Counted from the stretch's first letter, positions 8,116 to 17,792 are shown. The stretch is DNA of 64,000 nt from GCA-2706205 sp964215955 (GCA_964215955.1 CAXPDR010000037.1:1-64000); one strand, 5' to 3'. Notes: generated by a model not told the origin, from the sequence alone. Program-made: numbers and translations.

Positions 8116-9696
8116 ATGAGAAATCAATTTTTATTGAGCATTATTCCTATCCACTTGGTTTTATATGTTTTAGGAAAATTTTTAAATCCATCATTCTATA
8201 ATATTTTTGTTTTTACTGTTCCTGTAACTTTATTAGGATTGCGAGATGTATTTCAAAAAAAGCATACAATTCTGAGAAACTATCCTGTACTAGGACATTT
8301 TAGATATTTATTGGAATCCATTCGTCCTGAAATTCAACAATATTTTGTTGAGCGATTTGATGATGGAACTCCTTTTTCTAGAGAGCAAAGAAGTATCGTT
8401 TATCAAAGAGCAAAAGGAGACCTAGACACCACAGCATTTGGTACTCAGCATGATCTTTATAAAGCAGGAATTGAATGGTTAGAGCACTCAATAAATGTTG
8501 CTGATCATATTGATGATAGCGAGCTAAGAGTAACAATTGGAAATGAGCAATGTTCAAAGCCATATAACGCTTCAAGGTTTAATATTTCGGCGATGAGCTA
8601 TGGTTCATTAAGTAAAACAGCTGTTGAAGCCTTAAACTGGGGAGCAAAGCTTGGAAACTTTTTTCATAATACAGGTGAGGGAGGTATTTCTCCTTATCAT
8701 CAAAAACAAGGTGGAGATTTGTGTTGGCAGATAGGGACAGGCTACTTTGGCTGTAGAAATCCTGATGGTTCTTTTAATCGAGAAATGTTCAAAGAGAAGT
8801 CTCAAATTGACCAAGTCAAAATGATTGAATTAAAAATTTCACAAGGTGCAAAACCTGGCCATGGTGGAATGTTACCTGGTTCAAAAGTGAATGAAGAAGT
8901 TGCAAACATTCGAGCTGTTGAGATAGGAAAGGATGTTAATTCTCCCCCAAAGCATTCGGCATTTTCTGGGCCTGATGGCTTAATTAAATTTATTAAAGAA
9001 TTGAGAGAACTTAGTGATGGAAAGCCGATTGGTTTTAAACTATGTATTGGTTCAAAACATGAGTTTTTCTCGATTGTAAAGGCCATGCTGGAATTTAAAA
9101 TCTACCCTGACTTTATTACTGTTGATGGTGCGGAAGGGGGAACAGGAGCTGCTCCTATGGAGTTTACTAACTCGTTAGGAACACCTTTAAATGATGCACT
9201 TAATTTTGTTCATAATGCATTGATTGCAACTGGGCTTAGGTCAAAAATTAAAATTATTGCTTCGGGAAAAGTTATTGATTCTTTTAATCTCGTTTCCAAA
9301 TTTTCTCTTGGAGCTGATTTATGTAGTAGTGCAAGAGGGATGATGTTCGCCGTAGGGTGTATTCAAGCTCTAAGATGTAATTCAAATAATTGTCCGGCAG
9401 GTGTTGCTACCCAAGATCCTAAACTTTATAGATTAGTCGATGTTGAAGATAAATCAAAAAGGGTTGCTAGGTATCATAATAAGACAATGGATGAACTGAA
9501 ACATCTACTTTGTGCAGCTGGAGTTTCACGAGTTCAAGATATAAAGAAGTCTCATATAAAGCGAAGAATTGGTCCGGGAAAAATAATGAATTATAGCAAG
9601 ATATACCCTGAAATGGCAGAGAATTCACTTATTGATGGTACTTACCAGGGTGACTGGTTAGATGATTGGCAGCAGGCTACAAGTCAAAGATTTTAG
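8116..9696 (+). CDS. FMN-binding glutamate synthase family protein
   Basis: Corresponds to the FMN/Fe-S central domain of glutamate synthase (Glu_synthase family) as a stand-alone protein with an N-terminal hydrophobic region (residues 1-45, probably two membrane segments). Recognisable blocks are FNISAMSYGSLSKTAVEALNWGAKLG, GEGGISPYH, KPGHGGMLPGSKV, TVDGAEGGTGAAP and a cysteine cluster CIQALRCNSNNCPAGVATQDP for the iron-sulfur site. It lacks the glutaminase domain, so its in vivo reaction is uncertain. ATG 8116 follows a GGAG. It ends overlapping by four bases with the convergent gene. Confidence 0.88.
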   Translation: MRNQFLLSIIPIHLVLYVLGKFLNPSFYNIFVFTVPVTLLGLRDVFQKKHTILRNYPVLGHFRYLLESIRPEIQQYFVERFDDGTPFSREQRSIVYQRAKGDLDTTAFGTQHDLYKAGIEWLEHSINVADHIDDSELRVTIGNEQCSKPYNASRFNISAMSYGSLSKTAVEALNWGAKLGNFFHNTGEGGISPYHQKQGGDLCWQIGTGYFGCRNPDGSFNREMFKEKSQIDQVKMIELKISQGAKPGHGGMLPGSKVNEEVANIRAVEIGKDVNSPPKHSAFSGPDGLIKFIKELRELSDGKPIGFKLCIGSKHEFFSIVKAMLEFKIYPDFITVDGAEGGTGAAPMEFTNSLGTPLNDALNFVHNALIATGLRSKIKIIASGKVIDSFNLVSKFSLGADLCSSARGMMFAVGCIQALRCNSNNCPAGVATQDPKLYRLVDVEDKSKRVARYHNKTMDELKHLLCAAGVSRVQDIKKSHIKRRIGPGKIMNYSKIYPEMAENSLIDGTYQGDWLDDWQQATSQRF

Positions 9697-10334
9697 GGTA
9701 GAGTTCTTGTTGGAGTAAAGTCTTTAGTAGACTCTTTTTTCATAATGAAATGAGTTGGCAGGCTTTTGTTAGTTGTCCTACAGGTCATATTTGCTGGAAC
9801 TCTTTTTCCTTTGATGAGATTGTTATCCAAAACAAAAATTCCATCAAACTTATTTTGTAATAACATCTTAAAGCCCATTTTTAAAAAATTATCTTCAAGC
9901 TTGTTTTCAATGATAATATATTTATTTCGTAACTCTTCTGGGAGGTATGCATTCTTTAAAACTCCAAGTTTAAATTTCTTATCTTTAGGGTTAAAGAAGT
10001 TTGGTTGGGTAGTACAAATGGCTGGGTGAGAGTTGAGAATGGGTCGTTTACTAAATTTAAAAACTTTTTCTCGTTCTTGAGTTTTAATCATCATTGGGAA
10101 AAAGTCTATCTTATCTTCATTTAAAAAATAGTTAAGTTGATGAAAACGAAGGTGAACCCATTTTATATAATAGTCATTTGAGTATAAATTTTCTATTTCT
10201 TCAACTACAGACCCTGAATACTTCCCATCTTTAAAATTCATATATGGCGCAAAAGGTACAAAACCGATTTTTAAAATTTCTTTTTGAGCAAAACAAACTT
10301 GGGATAAAAGTAGGAAGAGTATAAAGAGCTTCAT
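9693..10334 (-). CDS. Periplasmic solute-binding-like protein (SBP_bac_3 type), short
   Basis: Begins with a Sec signal peptide ending in CFAQ. The mature part resembles amino-acid-type extracellular binding proteins: LKIGFVPFAPYMNFKDGKYSG, then FFPMMIKTQEREKVFKFSK and a later FDGIFVLDNNLI. At 213 residues it is shorter than the usual 230-260, and the last residues (TKDFTPTRTLP) are not family-like, so the C-terminus may be truncated or frameshifted. No transporter partners lie nearby. In predatory bacteria such orphan binding proteins are common; ligand unknown. Confidence 0.7.
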   Translation of the reverse strand: MKLFILFLLLSQVCFAQKEILKIGFVPFAPYMNFKDGKYSGSVVEEIENLYSNDYYIKWVHLRFHQLNYFLNEDKIDFFPMMIKTQEREKVFKFSKRPILNSHPAICTTQPNFFNPKDKKFKLGVLKNAYLPEELRNKYIIIENKLEDNFLKMGFKMLLQNKFDGIFVLDNNLIKGKRVPANMTCRTTNKSLPTHFIMKKESTKDFTPTRTLP

Positions 10335-10398
10335 GAGTCTATTTTAACTTAAATCAAGTTATTTTTGTGATGAAATAGCCTTAAGAATACCTCAATTT

Positions 10399-13050
10399 TT
10401 AATTCAAACACTGACTTTTTAAATCGTGTAGCTTTTGAAGTGCCTGCATTGGAGTCATATTTAAAATATCCATTGCCTCTAATTCTTCAAGAACAGGACT
10501 ACTTGTGTCTTCAAAAATAACTTGTGGAGTTGCAGCAAACATATCTAGCTGATTGTGGTTTCCAGTAAGCGCAGATACTTCCACTTGATTTTTATCAGCC
10601 TCAAGTTGAGTTAAAATTTGGCTTGATCGGTTCAAAATTTCATTTGGAAGGCCAGCAAGTTTCGCAACATGAATACCAAAACTTTGAGCAGCACCTTCTT
10701 CAATAAGTTCATATAAGAATTGAACATTTCCATTTTCATTAACTGTTTTTACTGTAAGATTCTTTGCAGGACTTAGAGTATTCACTAAATCAATGAGTTC
10801 ATGATAGTGAGTTGAAAACAGAGTGATAGCTTTTGTATGGTTTACAAAATATTCAACTAAAGACCAAGCGATGCTTAGCCCGTCATAAGTCGATGTACCT
10901 CTTCCTATTTCATCAAGAATGATAAGAGAGTCTTCGGTTGCATGGCGGATGATTTCAGCTGTTTCACTCATTTCTACCATAAAAGTTGATTGGCCTTTGA
11001 TAATATCATCACTGGCACCAAGTCTTGAGAAGATGTAGTCTGTTAGTCCAATAGTTGCTTTTGCTGCTGGAACAAAACAGCCTACTTGAGCTAAAAATTG
11101 AATGATGGCCATTTCTCGCATCACAGTTGTTTTACCGGCCATATTTGGACCTGTTATTAAACCAAAAAATTGTTTTGAATCTAAGTTTAGGTCGTGACTT
11201 ACAAATTGGTCTTGAATACTGGCCTTTATAAGTGGGTGCCATGCTTGATGAATATTCATTACCTTTGCACTTTTTATTTCAGGTCTGGTAAATCCATCCT
11301 GAAAGGAAATCCATGCAAAACTTTGAAAAACATCAATAAGAGCAATATTTTGTGCCAGTTTTAAAATAGCCTTAGAAGCCTCTTTTACATCATTAACAAG
11401 ATCATCAAAAATACTTCTTTCAAGCTTATAGAGACGATCCTTTGCTGTAATCATTTCTTTTTCAAAGTCAGCTAATTCTGGCGATTGATATCTTTCGCTA
11501 TTAACAAGAGTTTGACGTCTTACAAAGTGAGAGGGAACTTTACTAGTGTGAGATTTACTCACTTCAATAAAATAACCAGCAACATTATTAGATTTAATTC
11601 TTAGGTTTGGTATTCCCGTTTCTTCTCTATATCTTGTCTCTAAGTCAATAAGTGATTCGGCAGCATTTTCATTTAACTTTGAAAGTCTATCTCTTTCTTT
11701 ATGGCAACCTTGTTTTATAAGATTACCCTTTTCAAGGGTAGCACCAACTTCATCATTAATCGTTTCAAGAATTTTAGTTTCTAATTTATCTAGTATTATC
11801 ACTTCAGACTTTGATAATTTATCAATAACATTGCTAGGAAGTTTATCTAGGTTTTTGGAAATTTTTTTATAAGCAATATTTGCATTGGAAAGATTTATTA
11901 AGTCAGGACCGTTAACTTTTCCTGTAGATACCTTGGCCATGATTCTTTCAATATCTCGAATATCAAAAAGATCAGTGCGCACAGTTTTTAATCTGTCCAG
12001 ATCACTCATAAGATACTCTACAGTATCTAATCTTTTTTGAATAAGTGCCATATCACGCAGGGGGGCTTGGAAAATAGTTTTTAACTTTCTTGAACCCATG
12101 GCCGTTCTTGTCACATCGATATGCCCAAGAATTGATTCTTTATAAAGCTCTTTGCTTTTTGGTAAAATCTCCAATCCAAGCAGTGTCGGGTAAGTTATTT
12201 TCATATCCTTCTCAAAACTAATCATCTGAAAAGGTCTCATATGAGAAATATTTTCTAAGGATTGAGTAGAGCAAATATAATAACTAAGAGCTCCAATTGG
12301 AGCTAGGATGTTTTTGTGAAGTTTTATAACTTCATCTCTCTTATATGTAGGAATGAGTTTTTCAATATAGATTTCAGTATATTTTTCTTCAAAATACTCC
12401 ACTGATAAATTTGTATTTAAAATAGGGCTTTTTCTTAGGTATTCCGTAAATTCTTTAGACTCTTCCCATTGACCTAAAAAAGAAATCAGCTCTTTTGGTT
12501 TGAAGAGTTCTAACTTTTCCATGACTTCGTTAATATTAGTAAGGCTTACACCAAAGAAGTCTCCGGTTGTGTAATCAACTAAAACTAAATAGTAATTAAA
12601 TTCATTTTTAAAAGCACAGGCCATGTACTTATGGGTTTCAGCTTCACTTTTATCCAAATCATAAGGCATTCCTGGACTTACAACTTGAGTTACAGCTCTT
12701 TTTACAATTCCTTTTGCAGCTTTTGGATCTTCTACCTGTTCGCAAATAGCAACTTTATGCCCTTGGGCCGTTATTCTATCTACATAAGTTGCAGCTGCAT
12801 GGTGGGGAATACCGGCCATTGGAATAGGAAAGCCACCAAGTTTTCCCCTATGGGTAAGGGAGATGTTTAAAATTTTAGATGAAAGTCTCGCATCCTCAAA
12901 AAATAGCTCGTAAAAATCACCCATTCTAAACATAAGGATAATTCCAGGATATTGTTTTTTGATCTCATGATATTGTTCCATCATGGGAGTTAATTTCACC
13001 CCTTGAGCAATAATATCTTCTAAGCTTAAAACTTCAGAATTATTAGACAT
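10399..13050 (-). CDS. mutS: DNA mismatch repair protein MutS
   Basis: Recognises mismatched bases and starts methyl- or nick-directed repair with MutL. The N-terminal mismatch-binding domain shows FRMGDFYELFFEDA (the Phe-x-Glu type wedge: F-Y-E). The ATPase end has Walker A GPNMAGKTTVMRE, FMVEMSET, DEIGRGTSTYDG and the TLFSTHYHEL switch. Length (883) is normal for MutS1. I start it at ATG 13050 behind GGGAAGAG rather than the upstream in-frame ATG 13071. It is divergent from lptC. Confidence 0.95.
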   Translation of the reverse strand: MSNNSEVLSLEDIIAQGVKLTPMMEQYHEIKKQYPGIILMFRMGDFYELFFEDARLSSKILNISLTHRGKLGGFPIPMAGIPHHAAATYVDRITAQGHKVAICEQVEDPKAAKGIVKRAVTQVVSPGMPYDLDKSEAETHKYMACAFKNEFNYYLVLVDYTTGDFFGVSLTNINEVMEKLELFKPKELISFLGQWEESKEFTEYLRKSPILNTNLSVEYFEEKYTEIYIEKLIPTYKRDEVIKLHKNILAPIGALSYYICSTQSLENISHMRPFQMISFEKDMKITYPTLLGLEILPKSKELYKESILGHIDVTRTAMGSRKLKTIFQAPLRDMALIQKRLDTVEYLMSDLDRLKTVRTDLFDIRDIERIMAKVSTGKVNGPDLINLSNANIAYKKISKNLDKLPSNVIDKLSKSEVIILDKLETKILETINDEVGATLEKGNLIKQGCHKERDRLSKLNENAAESLIDLETRYREETGIPNLRIKSNNVAGYFIEVSKSHTSKVPSHFVRRQTLVNSERYQSPELADFEKEMITAKDRLYKLERSIFDDLVNDVKEASKAILKLAQNIALIDVFQSFAWISFQDGFTRPEIKSAKVMNIHQAWHPLIKASIQDQFVSHDLNLDSKQFFGLITGPNMAGKTTVMREMAIIQFLAQVGCFVPAAKATIGLTDYIFSRLGASDDIIKGQSTFMVEMSETAEIIRHATEDSLIILDEIGRGTSTYDGLSIAWSLVEYFVNHTKAITLFSTHYHELIDLVNTLSPAKNLTVKTVNENGNVQFLYELIEEGAAQSFGIHVAKLAGLPNEILNRSSQILTQLEADKNQVEVSALTGNHNQLDMFAATPQVIFEDTSSPVLEELEAMDILNMTPMQALQKLHDLKSQCLN

Positions 13051-13170
13051 TCTCTTCCCTTGTATGTGCATCTCTTGTTATAATAATCTTAGTTAAATAA
13101 CATATTCCGAGAAATATAGTCAAAAATTATGCGAACGGATTTCTTGTAATATACTGTAATTAGAAAGGCC

Positions 13171-14163
13171 TTGGAAAAATTGATGTATAATAAAAAGAAT
13201 TTATTTATTTTGACTGGTTTTGGTTTTTTAGCCGGCTTTGTTTTATTTACTGGCCTTACGACTAGTAAAGAAGAACTGGATAACTCTCGTTATAAAAGAC
13301 TGGATATTGTTGAAAAGTCTTATTTTAAAGAAGTTTCCTATTACAAGTTAGAAAAAGGTAAAGAGTCTGTAGAGCTTCAATCAGAGTTTTTGGACATAAC
13401 CGATAACTATCTGCTCAAGTTCAAAGGCCCTTCAGGAAATATATCCACAGAGGAAAAGTCTTACAATTACACGGCTGAACAAGGTGTAATGAATCAGAAA
13501 ACTAAAAGATTAAATCTTAGTGGTGGAGTAAGACTTTCAAATAAAAATAGTGATTATGCTTTTGGTGAACTTGTTTACGATGGAAAGAAAGCTATTATCT
13601 ATGGAAAAGGAAATGTAGCAGCACAGATGGTGGATCAAAAAACTCTTGATATTATAAAAATTAGAGCTCAGGAGCTGGAAAGTAGGTTAAATGAAGAAAT
13701 GCTTTTTATGACAGGAGATGTAAAAGGTCAGCTGATTAGACAGAGAGCTTATGAATCCGGATTCAAATTCAGTGCCGAAGAGATGAATCTTAACTCATTA
13801 GAATCTCGAATGAAACTCAGTAAGTCCGTGAAACTTCATAGAAATAATTACTATTTACAAGCAGAAAATGCAGATATTTTCTTAGAAAACTTTAATAAAA
13901 AGCTCAAGTATTATGAGCTTTATGACGATGTGAAATTAGAAGAAAAGCTTAAACTTGTTGGAGGCAAGAGGCAGATGAGGAGAGCTTTCGCAGAAAAGCT
14001 AGAAGGTCACCAAAGAACTGGTAAGATCATTCTCACTGGAGCTCCTAGGGTTGAGCAAGGAAATGATATTATAAAGGGCTATCAAATTACGTTGAAAGAA
14101 AACGTGGAGTTAGTTGAAGTGGATGATTCACAATCTAGCTTTAGCCTTAAAAGGAAGAAGTAA
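13171..14163 (+). CDS. lptC: LPS export protein LptC, apparently fused to an LptA-like domain
   Basis: Part of the Lpt bridge that carries lipopolysaccharide from the inner to the outer membrane. One N-terminal transmembrane helix (about residues 9-29) anchors it. The rest is beta-rich periplasmic OstA-type repeats. LptC is usually about 190 residues; this one is 330. Its C-terminal third (AFAEKLEGHQRTGKIILTGAPRVEQG...IKGYQITLKEN) looks like LptA. No separate lptA lies between it and lptB, which overlaps its stop by one base (TAATG). Start may be TTG 13171 or ATG 13183. Confidence 0.82.
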   Translation: MEKLMYNKKNLFILTGFGFLAGFVLFTGLTTSKEELDNSRYKRLDIVEKSYFKEVSYYKLEKGKESVELQSEFLDITDNYLLKFKGPSGNISTEEKSYNYTAEQGVMNQKTKRLNLSGGVRLSNKNSDYAFGELVYDGKKAIIYGKGNVAAQMVDQKTLDIIKIRAQELESRLNEEMLFMTGDVKGQLIRQRAYESGFKFSAEEMNLNSLESRMKLSKSVKLHRNNYYLQAENADIFLENFNKKLKYYELYDDVKLEEKLKLVGGKRQMRRAFAEKLEGHQRTGKIILTGAPRVEQGNDIIKGYQITLKENVELVEVDDSQSSFSLKRKK

Positions 14164-14891
14164 TGGAAGACACTAGTTTTCACGCAAGAGAACTTAAGAA
14201 AATATATGGAAGTAGAACAGTGGTTAAATCAGTTAGTATTGATGTTAATCGCGGTGAGGTTGTTGGTTTACTCGGACCTAATGGAGCTGGAAAAACAACA
14301 TCCTTTTATATGATGGTTGGTCTTGTTAAAGCAGACCATGGTTCCATCAGTTTAAATGGTGAAGATGTAACTACTCTTCCTCTGCACGAAAGAGCAAAGA
14401 AAGGAATTGGTTACCTGCCTCAAGAGGCTTCTGTATTTAGAGAGCTTAGTGTTGAGGAAAATATTTATTCGGTTTTAGAAATTAGAAATATTTTTAAAAA
14501 CGAAAAAAAGAACTTACTTGAAAGACTCATTAAAGACTTTGGATTAAATCATATTCGAAAGTCAAAAGGGAGAGAGCTTTCAGGAGGGGAAAGAAGAAGA
14601 GTAGAAATTGCGAGATGCTTAGCTTTGGATCCTAGTTTTGTTTTACTAGATGAGCCATTTGCAGGAGTTGATCCCTTGGCGGTTAGTGATATCCAAAAAA
14701 TAATAAGGGATCTTAAAAAACGCAATATAGGAGTACTTATAACTGATCATAGTGTACGTGAAACTTTAGGAATTGTAGATCGTGCTTTCATTATGAGTGC
14801 CGGAGAATTATTAGTTAGTGGAACTCCAGACGAAATCGTCGAGTCTGAAGTTGCCAGAAAGTTTTATCTTGGAGAAGAATTTAAACTTTAA
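14163..14891 (+). CDS. lptB: LPS export ABC transporter ATPase LptB
   Basis: Cytoplasmic ATPase that powers LPS extraction through LptFG. Walker A is GPNGAGKTTSFYMMVG, the Q-loop LPQEASVFRELSVEENI, the signature LSGGERRRVEIARCL, and Walker B VLLDEPFAGVDPLAV with the H-loop ITDHSVRETLG. Length 242 is typical. Its ATG overlaps the lptC stop, indicating translational coupling. rpoN follows after 89 bases, as in many proteobacteria. Confidence 0.96.
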   Translation: MEDTSFHARELKKIYGSRTVVKSVSIDVNRGEVVGLLGPNGAGKTTSFYMMVGLVKADHGSISLNGEDVTTLPLHERAKKGIGYLPQEASVFRELSVEENIYSVLEIRNIFKNEKKNLLERLIKDFGLNHIRKSKGRELSGGERRRVEIARCLALDPSFVLLDEPFAGVDPLAVSDIQKIIRDLKKRNIGVLITDHSVRETLGIVDRAFIMSAGELLVSGTPDEIVESEVARKFYLGEEFKL

Positions 14892-14980
14892 GATAAAAAT
14901 GATGTGATAAAAAAACTGATCTGATGGTTTAGGTCTTGAAAACTTACGGATGATTTAACTTAAATTATTTGGAGTCTATT

Positions 14981-16426
14981 ATGGCAAAAATGTCATTAAG
15001 TCTGAAGCAGTCACAAAACCTTATGATGACCCCGCAATTACAGCAGGCCATCAAGCTTCTTACCCTTACTCACTTAGAAATGACGAGTGTTATTGCTAAG
15101 GAGATGGTTGAGAATCCGATGCTTGAGGAAGTTGGAGGAGAGTCAACAAGGCAAGAGTTAGAGTCTAGAAACAAAGACACTAAAGAGAAGCAATCAGATG
15201 ATTTCTCGGGTCCAGATATTATCGATAACTCAAAAGATAATTTTGAATGGGATAAATACGTTGATAGTTTTAATTCAACATCCTCTACCCCTTATACGAA
15301 AGAAGTAAGATCAAAAGACGATGCTCCTAATTATGAAAATATGGTCTCAAAGGGAGCGAATCTTCAAGAACATTTAGAGTGGCAACTTCGAATGGAAAAT
15401 CTTACAGATGAAGAATGGAAGTTTGCTAACTCGATTATTCATAATTTAAATGATGAAGGTTATCTGGATGAAAATTTAGAGGAGCTTTTGGCGGCTGTAG
15501 ATTTAGATCGAGAAGATGCCTTAGAGCTTCTTAGTATGATTCAACATTTAGACCCTGTTGGATGTGCGACTTCTGGATTACAGGAATGTTTACTTGTACA
15601 AGCTCAAGCTTTAGATGAAACAGTACCTTTGGTTGAGCTCCTTATTAAAAATCACTTAGATGATTTAATTAAAAGAGATTTTAAAACGATCGAAAAAGAA
15701 ACTGGTGTTGATGTTGAAAAAATTAAAGATGCAGAATATGTTTTACATACATTTAATCCAAAACCAGGAAGATTAATTTCTCCTGATGATACTCAATATG
15801 TTGTTCCTGATATTTATATTAAAGAAATTGGTGGGGAACTTGTTGTAAGATTAAATAATGAAGGTGTTCCAACTCTTAAAGTTTCGAATTTATATAAAAA
15901 CCTTATCAAAGATACTAAAAGAGATGATGCCACATCTGAATATGTTCAGGATAAACTAAGAGCTGCAATGTGGTTAATTAAATCAATTGAAAATAGGCAA
16001 AAGACTATTGAAAAAGTTGCCCATGCTATTGTGAAATATCAACCAGAGTTTTTCAAAAAAGGTGTTGTGGCACTTAAGCCGATGATTCTAAAAGATATTG
16101 CCAATGAAATTGGTGTTCATGAGTCTACTGTTTCTAGGGTTACGACGAATAAATTTGTTCATACACCAATTGGAACGTTTGAACTTAAGTTTTTCTTTAA
16201 TGCTGGTATCGGTGGTAAAAATGGTGGGATTGATATTGCTAGTGAGAGTTTAAAACTTAAAATTAAAGAACTAGTTGATAATGAAGATAGCCGTAAACCA
16301 CTATCTGACCAAAAGATTGCTGATATCTTGAGTAAATCAGATATTAAGGTCGCAAGACGAACTGTGGCGAAATATAGGGAAATGTTAAATATTTTACCTT
16401 CGTCTAAGAGAAAACAAGCCAGCTAA
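14981..16426 (+). CDS. rpoN: RNA polymerase sigma-54 factor
   Basis: Directs RNA polymerase to -24/-12 promoters that need an AAA+ enhancer-binding protein. Region I is the Gln/Leu-rich N-terminus (SLSLKQSQNLMMTPQLQQAI), followed by an acidic region II. The core-binding and DNA-binding parts follow, including the HTH (ANEIGVHESTVSRVT) and the RpoN box ARRTVAKYRE near the end. GGAG (14971-14974) is six bases before ATG 14981, which I prefer to TTG 14969. Two consensus sigma-54 promoters occur in this same window, at 28753 and 37963. Confidence 0.96.
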   Translation: MAKMSLSLKQSQNLMMTPQLQQAIKLLTLTHLEMTSVIAKEMVENPMLEEVGGESTRQELESRNKDTKEKQSDDFSGPDIIDNSKDNFEWDKYVDSFNSTSSTPYTKEVRSKDDAPNYENMVSKGANLQEHLEWQLRMENLTDEEWKFANSIIHNLNDEGYLDENLEELLAAVDLDREDALELLSMIQHLDPVGCATSGLQECLLVQAQALDETVPLVELLIKNHLDDLIKRDFKTIEKETGVDVEKIKDAEYVLHTFNPKPGRLISPDDTQYVVPDIYIKEIGGELVVRLNNEGVPTLKVSNLYKNLIKDTKRDDATSEYVQDKLRAAMWLIKSIENRQKTIEKVAHAIVKYQPEFFKKGVVALKPMILKDIANEIGVHESTVSRVTTNKFVHTPIGTFELKFFFNAGIGGKNGGIDIASESLKLKIKELVDNEDSRKPLSDQKIADILSKSDIKVARRTVAKYREMLNILPSSKRKQAS

Positions 16427-16514
16427 CAATTAAACTTATTGATAAATTGACTAAGACGTTTAGAAGTTAAGAAAAAATTAGGAATAAGTTAAAGGAGGCT
16501 GAAGAAAATTCCGT

Positions 16515-16520
16515 TATAAT
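16515..16520 (+). promoter_or_regulatory. Candidate -10 element for hpf
   Basis: A perfect TATAAT lies 52 bases upstream of the hpf start codon, within the rpoN-hpf gap. No good -35 is seen at 16-18 bases. It suggests hpf can be transcribed apart from rpoN. Confidence 0.35.
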
Positions 16521-16571
16521 AGTACTGTGAAAATTAACACACGTAACCTTAAAATGAATGAGGCGTAATTT

Positions 16572-16964
16572 ATGAAAATTGTAAGTTCTTTTAAACACCT
16601 TGAACACACTCCGGCTTTAGATCAAAAAATTGAAGCCAAATCTCAGAAACTGAAAAAATTCTTTGAAGGGAATTTTGAAGTTCATTGGACGTGTTATGTA
16701 AGGGATGATGGTGCACATTGTGCAGAGGTAAAACTTTTAGGTCCAAGTTTCGAGTACCACGCAACTGCTCATTCAGATTCATTATATAAAACATTGGATC
16801 TAGCAGTTAATAAAATCGAAAAACAAGTATCAAAGAAAAAAGATAAGTGGAAAAGTAGAATTTCACACAAGCATGCTCCATCTGTTAAAGATCAACAGAT
16901 CGCTCAAGGAGAGTGGGATGAGCAGTTTTGGGAAGACAAAAAACTAAAACAAGAAGCATCTTAA
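16572..16964 (+). CDS. hpf: Ribosome hibernation-promoting factor (short HPF/YfiA family)
   Basis: Binds the 30S decoding site and inactivates ribosomes in stationary or starved cells. The 130 residues contain the S30AE-type domain (MKIVSSFKHLEHTPALDQKIEAKSQKL ... DSLYKTLDLAVNKIEKQV) plus a charged C-terminal tail. The long-form dimerisation domain is absent, so it is the short class. It sits next to rpoN as in E. coli and is closed by a strong intrinsic terminator. Confidence 0.88.
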   Translation: MKIVSSFKHLEHTPALDQKIEAKSQKLKKFFEGNFEVHWTCYVRDDGAHCAEVKLLGPSFEYHATAHSDSLYKTLDLAVNKIEKQVSKKKDKWKSRISHKHAPSVKDQQIAQGEWDEQFWEDKKLKQEAS

Positions 16965-16971
16965 TAATAAG

Positions 16972-17015
16972 CCCCCATTTCGTATATACCGACATACTTA
17001 AATGGGGGTATTTTT
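16972..17015 (+). terminator. Intrinsic terminator after hpf
   Basis: CCCCCATTT (16972-16980) pairs with AAATGGGGG (17000-17008), with inner GTAT/ATAC pairing, followed by TATTTTT. Its right arm also forms part of a GGGGGTA sequence that recurs inverted at the far side of the transposase remnant (17761-17767). Confidence 0.8.
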
Positions 17016-17146
17016 GATCAAATCCCTAGTCATTTCATCTCTACTTTCAAAAAATAATCAAGTTATTCCAAGGTGATAGCCTATTTCTAATTAGTGATAA
17101 GTTGCTCTTGTTAGAGCATGAAAAGAAACTGCCCTAAAAAAAAACT

Positions 17147-17773
17147 GTGGCCAGAAGGTTTGATTATTGGGCGGAGAAGTCTAGAGATAAAAATGCAAAG
17201 TTTAACCAAAAACTTCAGGAGTCTAAGGTTCAACGCCTTCAATTTGACGACCTTATAACAAAAGAAAAGACTAAGCTAAAACCTGTCTCAGTAACAGTTG
17301 CAGTTGATGCAAAGAGAAGATTTATTTTGAGCGCAGAAGTCGCTCAAATACCTGCTTTTGGACATCTAGCAAGCATTTCAAAATCGAAGTACGGTAATCG
17401 AAAGTCGTATCATCTTGAAGCATTAACTAAAACTTTTGAAAGTCTTAACCAAGTCGTTAGTGAAAATGCAGTTATAGAATCAGATGAGCATCAGAATTAT
17501 GAAAGATTTGTAAGGTCTTACTTTCCCAATGCAAAATACACACAATATAAAGGACAAAAAGCGACGGTGGCGGGACAGGGGAAGCTTAAAAAGGGAAGCT
17601 ACGATCCTATTTTTTGTGTGAATCAAACTCTAGCTATGATGAGAGATAGTATTTCAACTCTTGTAAGAAGAACTTGGTGTACAACTCAAGATATTAAGAG
17701 GCTTCAGGGTCACCTTGAAATTTTTATCTATTATTATAATCAAAAGTGTCTTGGAGGGTTTACCCCCACTTAA
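17147..17773 (+). CDS. IS1-like DDE transposase, N-terminally deleted remnant
   Basis: The 208 residues match the catalytic part of IS1-type (InsB/ISXO2-like) transposases: an Asp in SVTVAVDAKRRFIL, a second acidic site in AVIESDEHQNYERF, and a Glu in LQGHLEIFIYYYNQ. The N-terminal zinc ribbon and most of the HTH are missing; the frame begins at TVARRFDYWAEK, which looks like the end of an HTH. Just upstream, a short frame from ATG 17118 reads MKRNCPKKK up to a nine-A run (17136-17144), one frame off. This suggests an internal deletion, or less likely A-tract frameshifting. The GTG start is nominal and the element is probably dead. Confidence 0.65.
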   Translation: MARRFDYWAEKSRDKNAKFNQKLQESKVQRLQFDDLITKEKTKLKPVSVTVAVDAKRRFILSAEVAQIPAFGHLASISKSKYGNRKSYHLEALTKTFESLNQVVSENAVIESDEHQNYERFVRSYFPNAKYTQYKGQKATVAGQGKLKKGSYDPIFCVNQTLAMMRDSISTLVRRTWCTTQDIKRLQGHLEIFIYYYNQKCLGGFTPT

Positions 17774-17779
17774 AGGGGG
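17763..17779. terminator. C5/G5 hairpin at the right edge of the IS remnant
   Basis: CCCCC (17763-17767) and GGGGG (17775-17779) with a seven-base loop overlap the transposase stop codon. With TA before it, the left arm mirrors GGGGGTA at 17004-17010. It may be the IS right end, and it can also act as a terminator for the leftward FG-GAP gene. Confidence 0.4.
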
Positions 17780-17792
17780 CGGTTATTAAAAT

